From positions 62,001-126,000 of the forward strand of contig NZ_BDCC01000059.1 of assembly GCF_001613305.1 (NCBI RefSeq): a stretch of 64,000 nucleotides of DNA, written 5' to 3'. Source of the DNA: Nocardia vaccinii NBRC 15922 (GTDB taxonomy: Bacteria > Actinomycetota > Actinomycetes > Mycobacteriales > Mycobacteriaceae). The position numbers and the translations under genes are program-made. Positions 1-7,221 of the stretch are shown in pieces; positions within the stretch are counted from its first letter, which is position 1; each line of letters starts with the position of its first letter. The notes beneath the pieces are model-generated. The model did no database searches. It was not told the origin of the DNA and saw only the letters and a program-made list of their open reading frames with translations.

Positions 1-36
1 GCCCCACTCGTTGGGGCAATGGCCGTGTCCAGCATC
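1..36 (-). CDS. 5' end of a gene leaving the window (partial)
   Basis: An ATG at 34-36 on the minus strand follows a good ribosome-binding site (GGGAGGAT, about 7 bases upstream) and opens a frame MLDTAIAPTSG that runs off the left edge. Only 12 codons are visible, so no family can be assigned. The call rests on the strong RBS alone. Confidence 0.5.
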
Positions 37-475
37 GGATATCCTCCCTCATCGGATCATGGGATTGAGGTTCCGGCTTATATCAGTGTCACCGGTTGGC
101 AGGCTCGCGTAAGCGACTCCGTCATCGCGTACCAGGTCGTGCCCGGCGACCGCGACGAACGCCAGCGCGACACCAGACAGATCTGCCGCGGCGCAGGAGC
201 GAGGCATCGGGATGGCCGCGTTCCTCGGGTCGCTCGGCGAGCTGCTGGGGGCAGGACCGCGCCGGCGACGCGGCCGAACTGGATCGTGGCTGGAAAAAGC
301 GCTCGAAGCTCCTCCAACACGCGGAGCCGACGCGCTTCTACCGTGATACACACGGTTCGGCCATCATGAGCGGCGCCGTCATCGCGCCGGTCAACCTCCC
401 GCCGACGCCCCGTCAACCCGGCGGCCGGGCCGATAACGGCTACGATTCCCCGATACTCACGCCGACACTTCGTTG
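37..475. other. stretch without a recognisable gene
   Basis: Several overlapping open frames exist on both strands, but none has a convincing start or a family signature, and they give arginine/proline-rich translations typical of shadow frames in GC-rich DNA. The stretch lies between the stop of the minus-strand SDR at 476 and the start of the partial gene at 36. It may be old mobile-element debris, like other gaps in this half of the window, but I cannot name an element. Confidence 0.4.
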
Positions 476-1318
476 TCAGCGGTTACGGGCGATCTCGATC
501 ATGCCCTTCAGGCCGAGCCCGGCCTTGGTACCACCGTCGCAGAGGATGTCGACACCGGTGAGGTAGCCCGGCCGCCCGCTCGCGCAGAACGCCAGCAGCT
601 CGGCGATCTCCTGTGGGGTGCCGAAGCGTTTGAGCGCGGCGTACTCGAGGAGCTTCGCGGAACCGCTCTTCTCCTCGAGCCGACCCATTGCTGTGTCGAA
701 GCTGCCCGGAGATACCGACAGCACCCGGGCTCCCTTCGCGCCGAAGAACTTCGCCATCTCCCGCGAGTACCAGATCACGAAGTTCTTGCTCAGCGAGTAC
801 GCGGCCCCGGGGCGGGCGGCCTTCGGGCCCCGGTTGGCGGCCGCCGTGAGACCACGTTCGAACCGCTCGGCATCAGTCAGGGCCAGCTTGTAGGTACGTT
901 TGGGCACAAGGATCCGCGGGGTCATATGGCCCGCGATCGAAGCCACGTTCACGAGAGCGAACCCCTCCGACGCCAGCGCCAGTGCCGCCTCCACGACCAA
1001 CACCGTGCCGACCGCATTGATCCGCACGATCTTCTCAGCCGAACCCATTTGCGGACTCGCCCCCGCTGTGTGCACCACTGCCCGAACCGTGCCGAGTTCA
1101 CCGGCCATCACGAACAGATCCTCGACCGAGGCCCTGTTCGTGATGTCGCAGACCACGGCCTCCGCTTCGATCCCCGACCCGTTCAGGTCCGCGACAGCCG
1201 CGTCGAGACGCTGCTTGTCCACATCCGCGATGATCACACGGTGGTCACGACCCAAGATCCTCGCGGTCGCCAGACCCATTCCACCGGCACCGCCGGTGAC
1301 GATCGCAGCGGCCGACAT
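476..1318 (-). CDS. short-chain dehydrogenase/reductase (SDR)
   Basis: Predicted 280-residue NAD(P)-dependent oxidoreductase of the classical SDR fold. The cofactor loop TGGAGGMG is at residues 8-15, an NVAS serine is near 127, and the catalytic Tyr174/Lys178 are in YSLSK. An insert of about 30 residues (roughly 138-170) precedes the active-site helix, as in 3-alpha-hydroxysteroid-dehydrogenase-like SDRs (family inference). The ATG at 1318 is chosen because it puts the Rossmann motif at the N-terminus. It overlaps by one base (TGATG) the stop of a 29-codon upstream frame, so translation may be coupled. The gene is divergent from the TetR gene at 1555, a plausible regulator. The substrate is unknown. 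Confidence 0.85.
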   Translation of the reverse strand: MSAAAIVTGGAGGMGLATARILGRDHRVIIADVDKQRLDAAVADLNGSGIEAEAVVCDITNRASVEDLFVMAGELGTVRAVVHTAGASPQMGSAEKIVRINAVGTVLVVEAALALASEGFALVNVASIAGHMTPRILVPKRTYKLALTDAERFERGLTAAANRGPKAARPGAAYSLSKNFVIWYSREMAKFFGAKGARVLSVSPGSFDTAMGRLEEKSGSAKLLEYAALKRFGTPQEIAELLAFCASGRPGYLTGVDILCDGGTKAGLGLKGMIEIARNR

Positions 1319-1407
1319 CACAGCACCCCAACAGCGTCGGTTCGCAACCGCTCCCGGCCAAGCAGCCGCGGGGGCCGGTCCGCTCCGGTGAACTCCCATG
1401 CCTTCAT
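1318..1407 (-). pseudogene. 29-codon frame resembling the N-terminus of a zinc alcohol dehydrogenase
   Basis: A well-placed AAGGAG lies five bases before an ATG at 1405-1407. The peptide begins MKAWEFTGADRPPRLL, which looks like the first residues of MDR-type zinc alcohol dehydrogenases. After 29 codons it stops in TGATG, overlapping the SDR start at 1318. The RBS and ending could mean a short leader peptide coupled to the SDR. More likely it is what remains of an alcohol dehydrogenase gene deleted just after its start. The family match is short and uncertain. Confidence 0.4.
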
Positions 1408-1554
1408 TTCGGCTCCTTCATCTGCAGGACAGCGGCCACCCCATCCAAAATGACGTTGAGTACGTCTGGAGGCGGGGTCGCTCGCACGACATCGACATCA
1501 ATACCTTACACATTGTATCGTTATGTGGCACGCGACCGGGAAGGACTCGATGCC

Positions 1555-2994
1555 ATGTCAGGAAACCCCCGACGCGGGCGCCCACGCAGCGAGCAGGCCC
1601 GAAAAGCTGTCCTCGAGGCGAGCCGATCCCTGCTCGCTGAGGTCGGGTACGAGAGGATGACGATCGACGGGATCGCCTCGCGTGCTGGCGTTGGCCGCCC
1701 GACCGTCTACCGGTGGTGGAAGTCCAAGTCCGCTATCGTCGCGGAGGCCGTGCTTGCCGGCACCGTCGAGATCTCCGCCGGGTTCGGTGGCGGGAGCGGC
1801 GATCCCCGCCGCGACGTCGCCGATGCGATCCAGACGATGGCGGCCTGGTTGGCAACTGGCCCGAATGCCGCTCTGGTTCGCGCCCTGAGCGCCGCCGCCG
1901 CTGACGGCACGGACGACTCGAGGCGCATCTACGAGCGCTTCAGTGGGCCGTCCCACGCTTGGCTGGTCGAGCGGATCGACGCGTTTTCCGCGGACGTGGA
2001 TGCGGACGCCGTCGCAGATGCCCTCGTAGGCGGCCTGCTCTACCGCGTGCTGGCTTGCCGACCGGTGAGCGGCGCGAATGCCCGATCCTTGGTGGACGCG
2101 GTACTCGGCCCCGCCACGGCCGGGTTCGGCCACTCCAGGACCGGGCGTCGCAGCGGGACGATCGATCACCCGACCGGCGGCACGTATAATTCTGCAGTGC
2201 CCAGCAATGACGCCGACTCGACAATCGCCCAGAGTCTCGCCGAGATGTGGCGCGTCCCGTCTGCCTCGGGTCGTGGCCGGCCTCCCAGCATCACGCTCGA
2301 GCAGATCCTTGTCGCCGCGATTGCGATCGCAGACAAAGGCGGCGCGACCGCCATCTCCATGCGTCGTCTCGCCGACGACCTGGGCGTCGCGGCCATGGCC
2401 CTCTACACCTATGTGCAGACGAAAGAGCAACTGATCTATCTGATGATCGACTACGTCCAATCCGAGATCGGCGATCTACCGCCAGCGAAAGGACCATTGC
2501 GCTCACGCCTCACCGCGATCGCCACGGCGAACTGGAACCTTTACATCGCCCACCCGTGGCTGGTCGGACTGGACATGCATCGACCACTCATCGGGCCACA
2601 CCGGCTCAAGAAGATCGAGTGGGAGCTCAATGCCGCGCACGGAACGAACTACGGCGCAGAAGCTGCGATCGGTCTGATCAACGCCTTCGTGCACGGCGCA
2701 GCCCGGATCGGCATCGAGTTGGCGGACGAACCTCTGTACAGCCGTCCGAACAGGACTGAATGGCTCGCCGCTCATGAGCCCTTCATGAACCGGCTGCGCG
2801 ACGCCGACGAGCATCCGTTAGCTTCAAAACTGTTTTCAACACACCGGTTCGAACAGTGGGACCCCTTCGATGCGTTCGAATTTGGCCTCGCCCGGATCCT
2901 TGACGGCCTGGCCCCGGAGGCGTCGACCACCAACGGGGCGACACGCCAGATCGCCGCGCGCAAAAATGAAATAACTACGGTCCATTCCGGATGA
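1555..2994 (+). CDS. tandem double-TetR regulator (two TetR proteins in one frame)
   Basis: 479 residues, about twice the usual TetR length. A first TetR helix-turn-helix lies at about residues 14-60 (motif GVGRPTVYRWWKSKSAIV). A second complete TetR unit begins near residue 230, with its helix-turn-helix around LADDLGVAAMALYTYVQTKE and its own C-terminal domain. The ATG at 1555 is preceded by AAGGA with 9-base spacing; earlier in-frame starts lack this. The second unit could also be made separately from GTG 2197, which sits 6 bases after a perfect TATAAT. The protein probably represses the divergent SDR at 476-1318. A missing stop between two once-separate genes is the alternative to a genuine fusion. 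Confidence 0.75.
   Translation: MSGNPRRGRPRSEQARKAVLEASRSLLAEVGYERMTIDGIASRAGVGRPTVYRWWKSKSAIVAEAVLAGTVEISAGFGGGSGDPRRDVADAIQTMAAWLATGPNAALVRALSAAAADGTDDSRRIYERFSGPSHAWLVERIDAFSADVDADAVADALVGGLLYRVLACRPVSGANARSLVDAVLGPATAGFGHSRTGRRSGTIDHPTGGTYNSAVPSNDADSTIAQSLAEMWRVPSASGRGRPPSITLEQILVAAIAIADKGGATAISMRRLADDLGVAAMALYTYVQTKEQLIYLMIDYVQSEIGDLPPAKGPLRSRLTAIATANWNLYIAHPWLVGLDMHRPLIGPHRLKKIEWELNAAHGTNYGAEAAIGLINAFVHGAARIGIELADEPLYSRPNRTEWLAAHEPFMNRLRDADEHPLASKLFSTHRFEQWDPFDAFEFGLARILDGLAPEASTTNGATRQIAARKNEITTVHSG
2185..2199 (+). promoter_or_regulatory. TATAAT box and possible leaderless GTG start inside the double-TetR gene
   Basis: TATAAT at 2185-2190 exactly matches the -10 consensus, and an in-frame GTG lies at 2197-2199, where transcription would be expected to begin. 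This is the geometry of a leaderless actinobacterial mRNA. It would produce the second TetR unit (265 residues) alone. No clear -35 element was seen. Confidence 0.45.
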
Positions 2995-3009
2995 TTCACC
3001 CAATGTAGC

Positions 3010-3370
3010 GATCCTGGCCGGGAAATACCTGCCGCGCTGCTCGGCCCACACCTCTCGACCGAGGACATCGCGCTAGGTTACAAGCAGTTGTCGCAGGTCG
3101 AAGGTGACTTGCGAGACAAGACCACCCTGGAACTGCAGCCCGTCCATCACCGGCTCGAAGAGCGCATCCGCCGACGTCATCCTCTGCTGGCTCGCGCTGC
3201 TGCTGGCCCGGGTCGTCGAGACCATCACCTGCGACACCTGGAACCGCAGCCAGGACCCTCCACACGCTGCACGTCGACACCTTCGAAACCGTCCAGCGCG
3301 GCCACCTTCGGCAAGCTCGACTTCGCCGCACCCGAGAAGATCATCGAACTCGGGCCGCCACCAGCAACGT
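3010..3370 (+). pseudogene. frameshifted C-terminal remnant of an IS1634/IS4-type transposase
   Basis: Pieces of a transposase C-terminus are spread over different plus-strand frames: LPRCSAHTS near 3030, then EDIALGYKQLSQVEG and LQPVHHRLEERIR from 3061, then VILCWLALLLARVVET near 3177 in another frame, and FGKLDFAAPEKIIELG near 3308. This order matches the conserved tail of IS1634-like DDE transposases as I know the family. At least two frameshifts and the missing N-terminal half show it is dead. No terminal inverted repeats were found. Confidence 0.65.
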
Positions 3371-3536
3371 CTCGACCAGCAGAAAAACAGCACCTGTCTG
3401 GACGCAGCCAGCCCAGGCGGCTTTCGGCGTTCCCCAGGTCAACCCCCGGACTCCGGGGCCAGCCCCAACATCGGCCGCGGAACGCGGGGACCACCTCAAC
3501 CGGCTTCGCCGGGCCCCTACCCCGTAAGATGGCCCC

Positions 3537-4187
3537 ATGTCTCGCAAACAGCCTGCCCTCGCCGCGGAGCTGGCCGTGGGTGGTGGTGGGCGCAGTGTGC
3601 GCGATCGTACCCGTGACCTTTTGCGTCGCGAGCTGGCCGATCAGGCCTTCGATATGTTCGTTGAGCGCGGTTTCGAGTCCACGACGATGGACGACCTCGC
3701 AGCTGGTCTCGGGTTGTCTCGAAGCACGCTGTTTCGCCTGTTCCCGACGAAGGAAGATCTCGTGCTGGGGGCGTTGCGTGAGAGAGGTGTCGAGCTTCGC
3801 GACCTGCTGGTCGCTCGCCCGTCCAGCGAGGCGCCATGGCTGGCGATCCAGAATGCATTCCTCGCGCTGTCCGATCTCCGAGAAGTCGATGTCGAGCGAG
3901 CGCTTCGAATGCTGGCCATGATCGATGAAAGTCCGGGTCTGCGCGCGCGTTACGTGGACATGCGGGAGAACTGGGTCTCCCTGTTGCTTCCGGAGATGGC
4001 ACGCCGCTGCGGCGTAGCCGATGACGGCGAAGCCGATCCAGCCGCCCGGGCTATCGCCGCCGCGGCGCTTGCTTGCCTCGATGCCGCGGTCCGGTCATGG
4101 CGTCGGTCGCATGGAGTCGCCGACTTCACCGACCTGATCAACAGGTCGATGCAGGCGGTCGTCCAGGAGCCCGGCAGAGTCGGTTGA
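3537..4187 (+). CDS. TetR-family transcriptional regulator
   Basis: 216 residues. The N-terminal helix-turn-helix covers about residues 33-70 (TMDDLAAGLGLSRSTLFRLF), with a helical C-terminal ligand domain. The ATG at 3537 gives an N-terminal arm of about 25 residues before the DNA-binding domain; no strong RBS is seen. The gene is hemmed in by two transposase remnants (3010-3370 and 4192-4480), so its original partner may have been lost. The nearest candidate targets are the minus-strand SDR genes at 4471-6248. The effector is unknown. Confidence 0.85.
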   Translation: MSRKQPALAAELAVGGGGRSVRDRTRDLLRRELADQAFDMFVERGFESTTMDDLAAGLGLSRSTLFRLFPTKEDLVLGALRERGVELRDLLVARPSSEAPWLAIQNAFLALSDLREVDVERALRMLAMIDESPGLRARYVDMRENWVSLLLPEMARRCGVADDGEADPAARAIAAAALACLDAAVRSWRRSHGVADFTDLINRSMQAVVQEPGRVG

Positions 4188-4191
4188 GGCG

Positions 4192-4480
4192 GTGGCGACA
4201 TGCCGGGACCTGCGCCCGCACCAGGTCCAACCAGAGCAGTTGGCCAGCTGGATCCACGGGCACCGGCAGATCGAGAACAGCCTGCATCGGGTCCGCGATG
4301 TCACCTACGCCGAGGACACCTCGCAGGTCCGCACCGGCCACGCACCCCAGGTCGTGGCCAGTCTGCGCGACTTCGTGATCAGCGCCCACTGCCTCGTCGG
4401 CGCCACCAACATCGGCGTCGCGCTACGCCGCTGCGCCCGCAACTCCGCCCGAGCACTCGCCATCCTCGAGTCAGGCGAAG
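4192..4480 (+). pseudogene. C-terminal remnant of an ISAs1-family transposase
   Basis: The plus-strand frame contains HGHRQIENSLHRVRDVTYAED, SQVRTGHAPQVVASLRDFVI and GATNIGVALRRCARN, the typical end of ISAs1-family transposases (IENxLHWVRDVxxxED, then RTGxAPxVMAxLRN). The N-terminal three quarters are missing. The remnant runs directly into the 3' end of the SDR gene on the opposite strand, whose stop codon (4471-4473) lies at the junction. The element therefore probably inserted at or next to the end of that gene. Confidence 0.75.
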
Positions 4481-5232
4481 CCTGCGTATCCGCCGCCGTC
4501 GACGAGCAGTTCCAGTCCGTCGACCATGCCGGATTCGTCGGATGCCAGGTAGACGGCTGCCCAGGCGATATCGTCGGGGTCGCCGACCTTGCGTAGCGGG
4601 ATCATACCGCCCATCGATTTGATCTTTTCTTCGATTGTCGTCCCGGGAATGGTCGGCTGGGTCATGATGTTTTCCCTGAACAGGGGAGTGTCGATTGCTG
4701 TCGGATGGATAGTGTTGGCCCGGATGCGGTACCCGAGAGATGCGCATTCCATTGCGAAGCATCGACTGAACTGCGCAACGGCCGCCTTGGAGGTCGAGTA
4801 ACACGACTGGCTGATCACTGCTTGCTTGGCGGCCATTGAGGAGATCGTGATGACCGACGCAGTGCCGGGGCAATTGTCGCCGGAGGCCTTGAGCAAGGGG
4901 AGCATCGTCTTACAGCCGAGGAATACGCCCTCGAGATTGACGGACATCAGTTGGCGCCAGGTTGTCAGTTCGAGATCGGCGATCAGTTGGTCGTTCTCGA
5001 TTCCGGCGTTGTTGACGAGGACGTCGAGTCGTCCGTGATCACTTTCGATCTGAGCGGCCAGCGCTCGCCAGGCCGATTCGTCTGAGACGTCCAGTGTCGC
5101 GACGTCCGTGGCGGTCCGGATGTCGGTTCGGATGATCGTGGCGCCTTCTTCGGTCATCCGCTGGGCTATCCGCTCCCCGATCCCTCGGCCAGCGCCGGTG
5201 ACCAGCCCGATCTTCCCTGTCAGTCGATTCAT
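4471..5232 (-). CDS. short-chain dehydrogenase/reductase (SDR)
   Basis: 253 residues, a normal length for a classical SDR. The nucleotide loop TGAGRGIG is at 12-19, NNAG at 74-77, serines at 131-132, and Tyr145/Lys149 in YSTSK. The protein ends in GLELLVDGGGYAGFA, the usual SDR C-terminus. The ATG at 5232 is chosen because it places the Rossmann loop at the N-terminus; longer upstream frames are non-conserved. The gene follows a second SDR (5295-6248) on the same strand after 62 bases, so the two are likely co-transcribed. It probably oxidises a secondary alcohol; the substrate cannot be read from sequence. Confidence 0.88.
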   Translation of the reverse strand: MNRLTGKIGLVTGAGRGIGERIAQRMTEEGATIIRTDIRTATDVATLDVSDESAWRALAAQIESDHGRLDVLVNNAGIENDQLIADLELTTWRQLMSVNLEGVFLGCKTMLPLLKASGDNCPGTASVITISSMAAKQAVISQSCYSTSKAAVAQFSRCFAMECASLGYRIRANTIHPTAIDTPLFRENIMTQPTIPGTTIEEKIKSMGGMIPLRKVGDPDDIAWAAVYLASDESGMVDGLELLVDGGGYAGFA

Positions 5233-5294
5233 GATGTCTCTCTCGCTTGATGGCTTGATTTCGCGCTCGACCGCAACGGTCGGTGTCGCTGTGC

Positions 5295-6248
5295 TCAGGA
5301 TGGGAAAATCTGCAGGTCGGGGTGGCCGTCGAGGAGGTAGGGGTTCGTGAGTCCTGGAACTAGTTCGGTGGGTGCGACGGCGTCGATGCCGTCCAGATCC
5401 CAGCCACCTTCTCGCTCGATGGCTGTTTCGTACTTCCCAGGGCCTGGCTCCTCGATCAACCAGATGTGCCCGCCCGCCACATCGAAGCTCCGCCCGGTGA
5501 TCCCTCGGGCGGCGTCGGTACACAGCCAGGCGACCATGGGGGCGACCAGTCGAGGCGGATAATACTGTTCCATCAGCTTGTATGTCTCGTCGTTCGGCAT
5601 CGGGCCGAAAGTCAGGTTGAGAAGCGGGAACCATGGCTGCATGATCCGGTTGAAATCGACCATGGAGTTCCCGGCTGCGACCGGGCGGATGGCGTTAGCC
5701 CTGATACCGAAGCGTCCCAGTTCCTTAGCCGCAGTGCGGGTCAGCCCGACGACGCCCTCTTTCGCGGAGGCGTAGGCGACGAATCCGGGGTGGCCGAAAC
5801 CTGAGCCGGACGCGGTGTTGACGATCGAGCTGGTCTCCTGCGCGGCCAGGTGGGGCACCGCCGCACGGATCATCGCCATGTACCCCTTGAGGTTCACGTC
5901 GAAGGTGGCGTCCCAGTCTTCCTCGGTGAAGTCCCACATGTTGCCGACGCGGAAGTCGGTGGCGTTGTTGACCAGGATGTCGAGCCGGCCGAAGTTGTCG
6001 ATCGCATCTTGGACGATGTCTTCTGCGGTCGCCCACGTCGCCGACATGGTGTTGGCCACGGCGACGCCGCCTTGCTCAATTATCTCGCCCGCAACCTTCT
6101 CGGCATCGGCGCCCGCGCGAAGGCCGGTGTCGTTCACCAACACGTGCGCGCCTTGCTCCGCCAGCAGCAGGGCGTGCGCACGCCCGATGCCGCCACCTGA
6201 ACCCGACACGATCGCGACTTTGCCTTCGAGGCGGCGATGCTCCGTCAT
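5295..6248 (-). CDS. SDR oxidoreductase with C-terminal extension
   Basis: 317 residues. The Rossmann motif SGSGGGIG is at 15-22, NNAT at 94-97, and catalytic Tyr159/Lys163 in YASAK. About 70 residues follow the SDR core (from roughly 245), resembling SDRs related to the dehydrogenase domain of multifunctional beta-oxidation enzymes (inference). The ATG at 6248 follows AAGGTGG. It is the first gene of a two-SDR unit. The upstream 500 bases hold no gene, so the promoter is probably near 6250-6350. Confidence 0.85.
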   Translation of the reverse strand: MTEHRRLEGKVAIVSGSGGGIGRAHALLLAEQGAHVLVNDTGLRAGADAEKVAGEIIEQGGVAVANTMSATWATAEDIVQDAIDNFGRLDILVNNATDFRVGNMWDFTEEDWDATFDVNLKGYMAMIRAAVPHLAAQETSSIVNTASGSGFGHPGFVAYASAKEGVVGLTRTAAKELGRFGIRANAIRPVAAGNSMVDFNRIMQPWFPLLNLTFGPMPNDETYKLMEQYYPPRLVAPMVAWLCTDAARGITGRSFDVAGGHIWLIEEPGPGKYETAIEREGGWDLDGIDAVAPTELVPGLTNPYLLDGHPDLQIFPS

Positions 6249-6772
6249 GTGATCCACCTTCTGGTGAGAAGTTTTTTGGGGGAAGCGGAAAGAAAGACGA
6301 ACTGAGTTCCCGCTCTGAGACCTAGTACCATAGACGCGTCTGGCGTCCTTGGCCAGAGGAAACTTCGCCCACCCGCCAGCCGGTGAGCCTTTGTCAACCG
6401 TGCTGTACGGGCAGGTCGGCACGGGTGTGGCGTGATGTGACCGTTTCGAAGTGTTGCCCTACCCGTGCGGCATGACCGTATCCAGCCGCGCCCTTGGCGT
6501 GCCCTGCACGTCGGGGCCTCCCTGCGTAAGGGTGGGGCTTACGTCGACCTGGCTTGCCGCAGTATCAAGATCGGAACCTCGACCGTCACCGATACGTCCA
6601 CGAGGCCCTCGATCTGCTGGCAGCCATGGCGCTCTCGCTGGAGCAGGCGGTCGAGATTGCAAGACGCACGGCGGAAGTCACCGGCGAGGTCGGCCTCGGC
6701 GGTATCACCTCGTGATCCCCGGCTGCCTATCGCCCGGTCGGCATGGCCTCGCGCTACGACCAGGCGTTCACC
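6249..6772. other. gene-free stretch before the first direct repeat
   Basis: No frame here has a start, codon pattern and family signature together. One plus-strand frame near 6560-6710 (YVHEALDLLAAMALSLEQAVEIA) looks protein-like but has no start and is quickly interrupted, so it may be part of a decayed mobile element. The promoter of the SDR pair reading left should lie at the left end. Confidence 0.4.
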
Positions 6773-6936
6773 AAGCATCGACGGAGGTCGGTCCAGTTCC
6801 AGCGGTGCAGCGCCATACACCAGCTGGTGATCCACCGCCACATGAAGTGGTCAAAAGGCTTCAGTGTGGTCTTGCATAACGCGTGCCGGAAGTGGGCGAC
6901 CCAGCCGCGCATGATCTGATCGAGCCTGATCAGCAC
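6754..6936 (-). pseudogene. group II intron maturase C-terminal remnant (copy 1)
   Basis: The minus-strand frame reads LIRLDQIMRGWVAHFRHALC, then KPFDHFMWRWITSW and LHRWNWTDLRR. This is the conserved maturase (X) domain at the end of group II intron reverse transcriptases (LNxxIRGWxNYFRHxxxK, then a W-rich tail). The reverse transcriptase domain is absent. It lies mainly inside the direct repeat 6773-7169, and a diverged second copy is at 9629-9808. Confidence 0.7.
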
Positions 6937-7169
6937 GGCCTCGGACCTGCTGTGATGTCCTGTTCGTCAGGTATCGACGGCGCGCTGAGGCGCAGTTCGG
7001 ACTCCGTGATCGCGAACTCATGACCGGGTTTGTCAAGGGCTTAGTGTTGACAATCACATCGCAGGCCTGTTTCATTACGCCGTACGGAAACGCTCTCGCC
7101 GACCATCTGCGCGAGGGACCGTCGGCCGCTGACCGTGACGGCAATTTCGACGGCTTTGGCGATTCCGGC
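6773..7169. repeat. long direct repeat, copy 1
   Basis: From AAGCATC at 6773 to GATTCCGGC at 7169 the sequence matches 9624-10022 at the large majority of positions, with only scattered substitutions and short indels. It contains the maturase remnant in its left half and about 230 bases of unassigned DNA in its right half. The right half ends about 50 bases before the exporter start at 7222. The two copies bracket about 2.45 kb and could recombine. Confidence 0.9.
7047..7076 (+). promoter_or_regulatory. possible promoter inside repeat copy 1
   Basis: TTGACA at 7047-7052 is a perfect -35 element, followed at about the right distance by a weak -10 (TTCATT). The same element is conserved in repeat copy 2 at 9899. 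TGTCAA at 7031-7036 and TTGACA form an inverted repeat in this copy only. It could drive the exporter at 7222. Confidence 0.35.
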
Positions 7170-7221
7170 ACTTCGGTGGACGTTCCGTCCCCGAGCAATG
7201 CTGTTGTTCTATGGAGTTCTC

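Noticed and set aside
1..17. Hairpin GCCCCA/TGGGGC as a terminator
   Set aside because: It lies inside the first codons of the minus-strand gene starting at 36, so it is probably coding sequence.
1501..1518. Imperfect ATAC...GTAT repeat upstream of the double TetR gene
   Set aside because: Only the outer four bases pair; too weak to call an operator.
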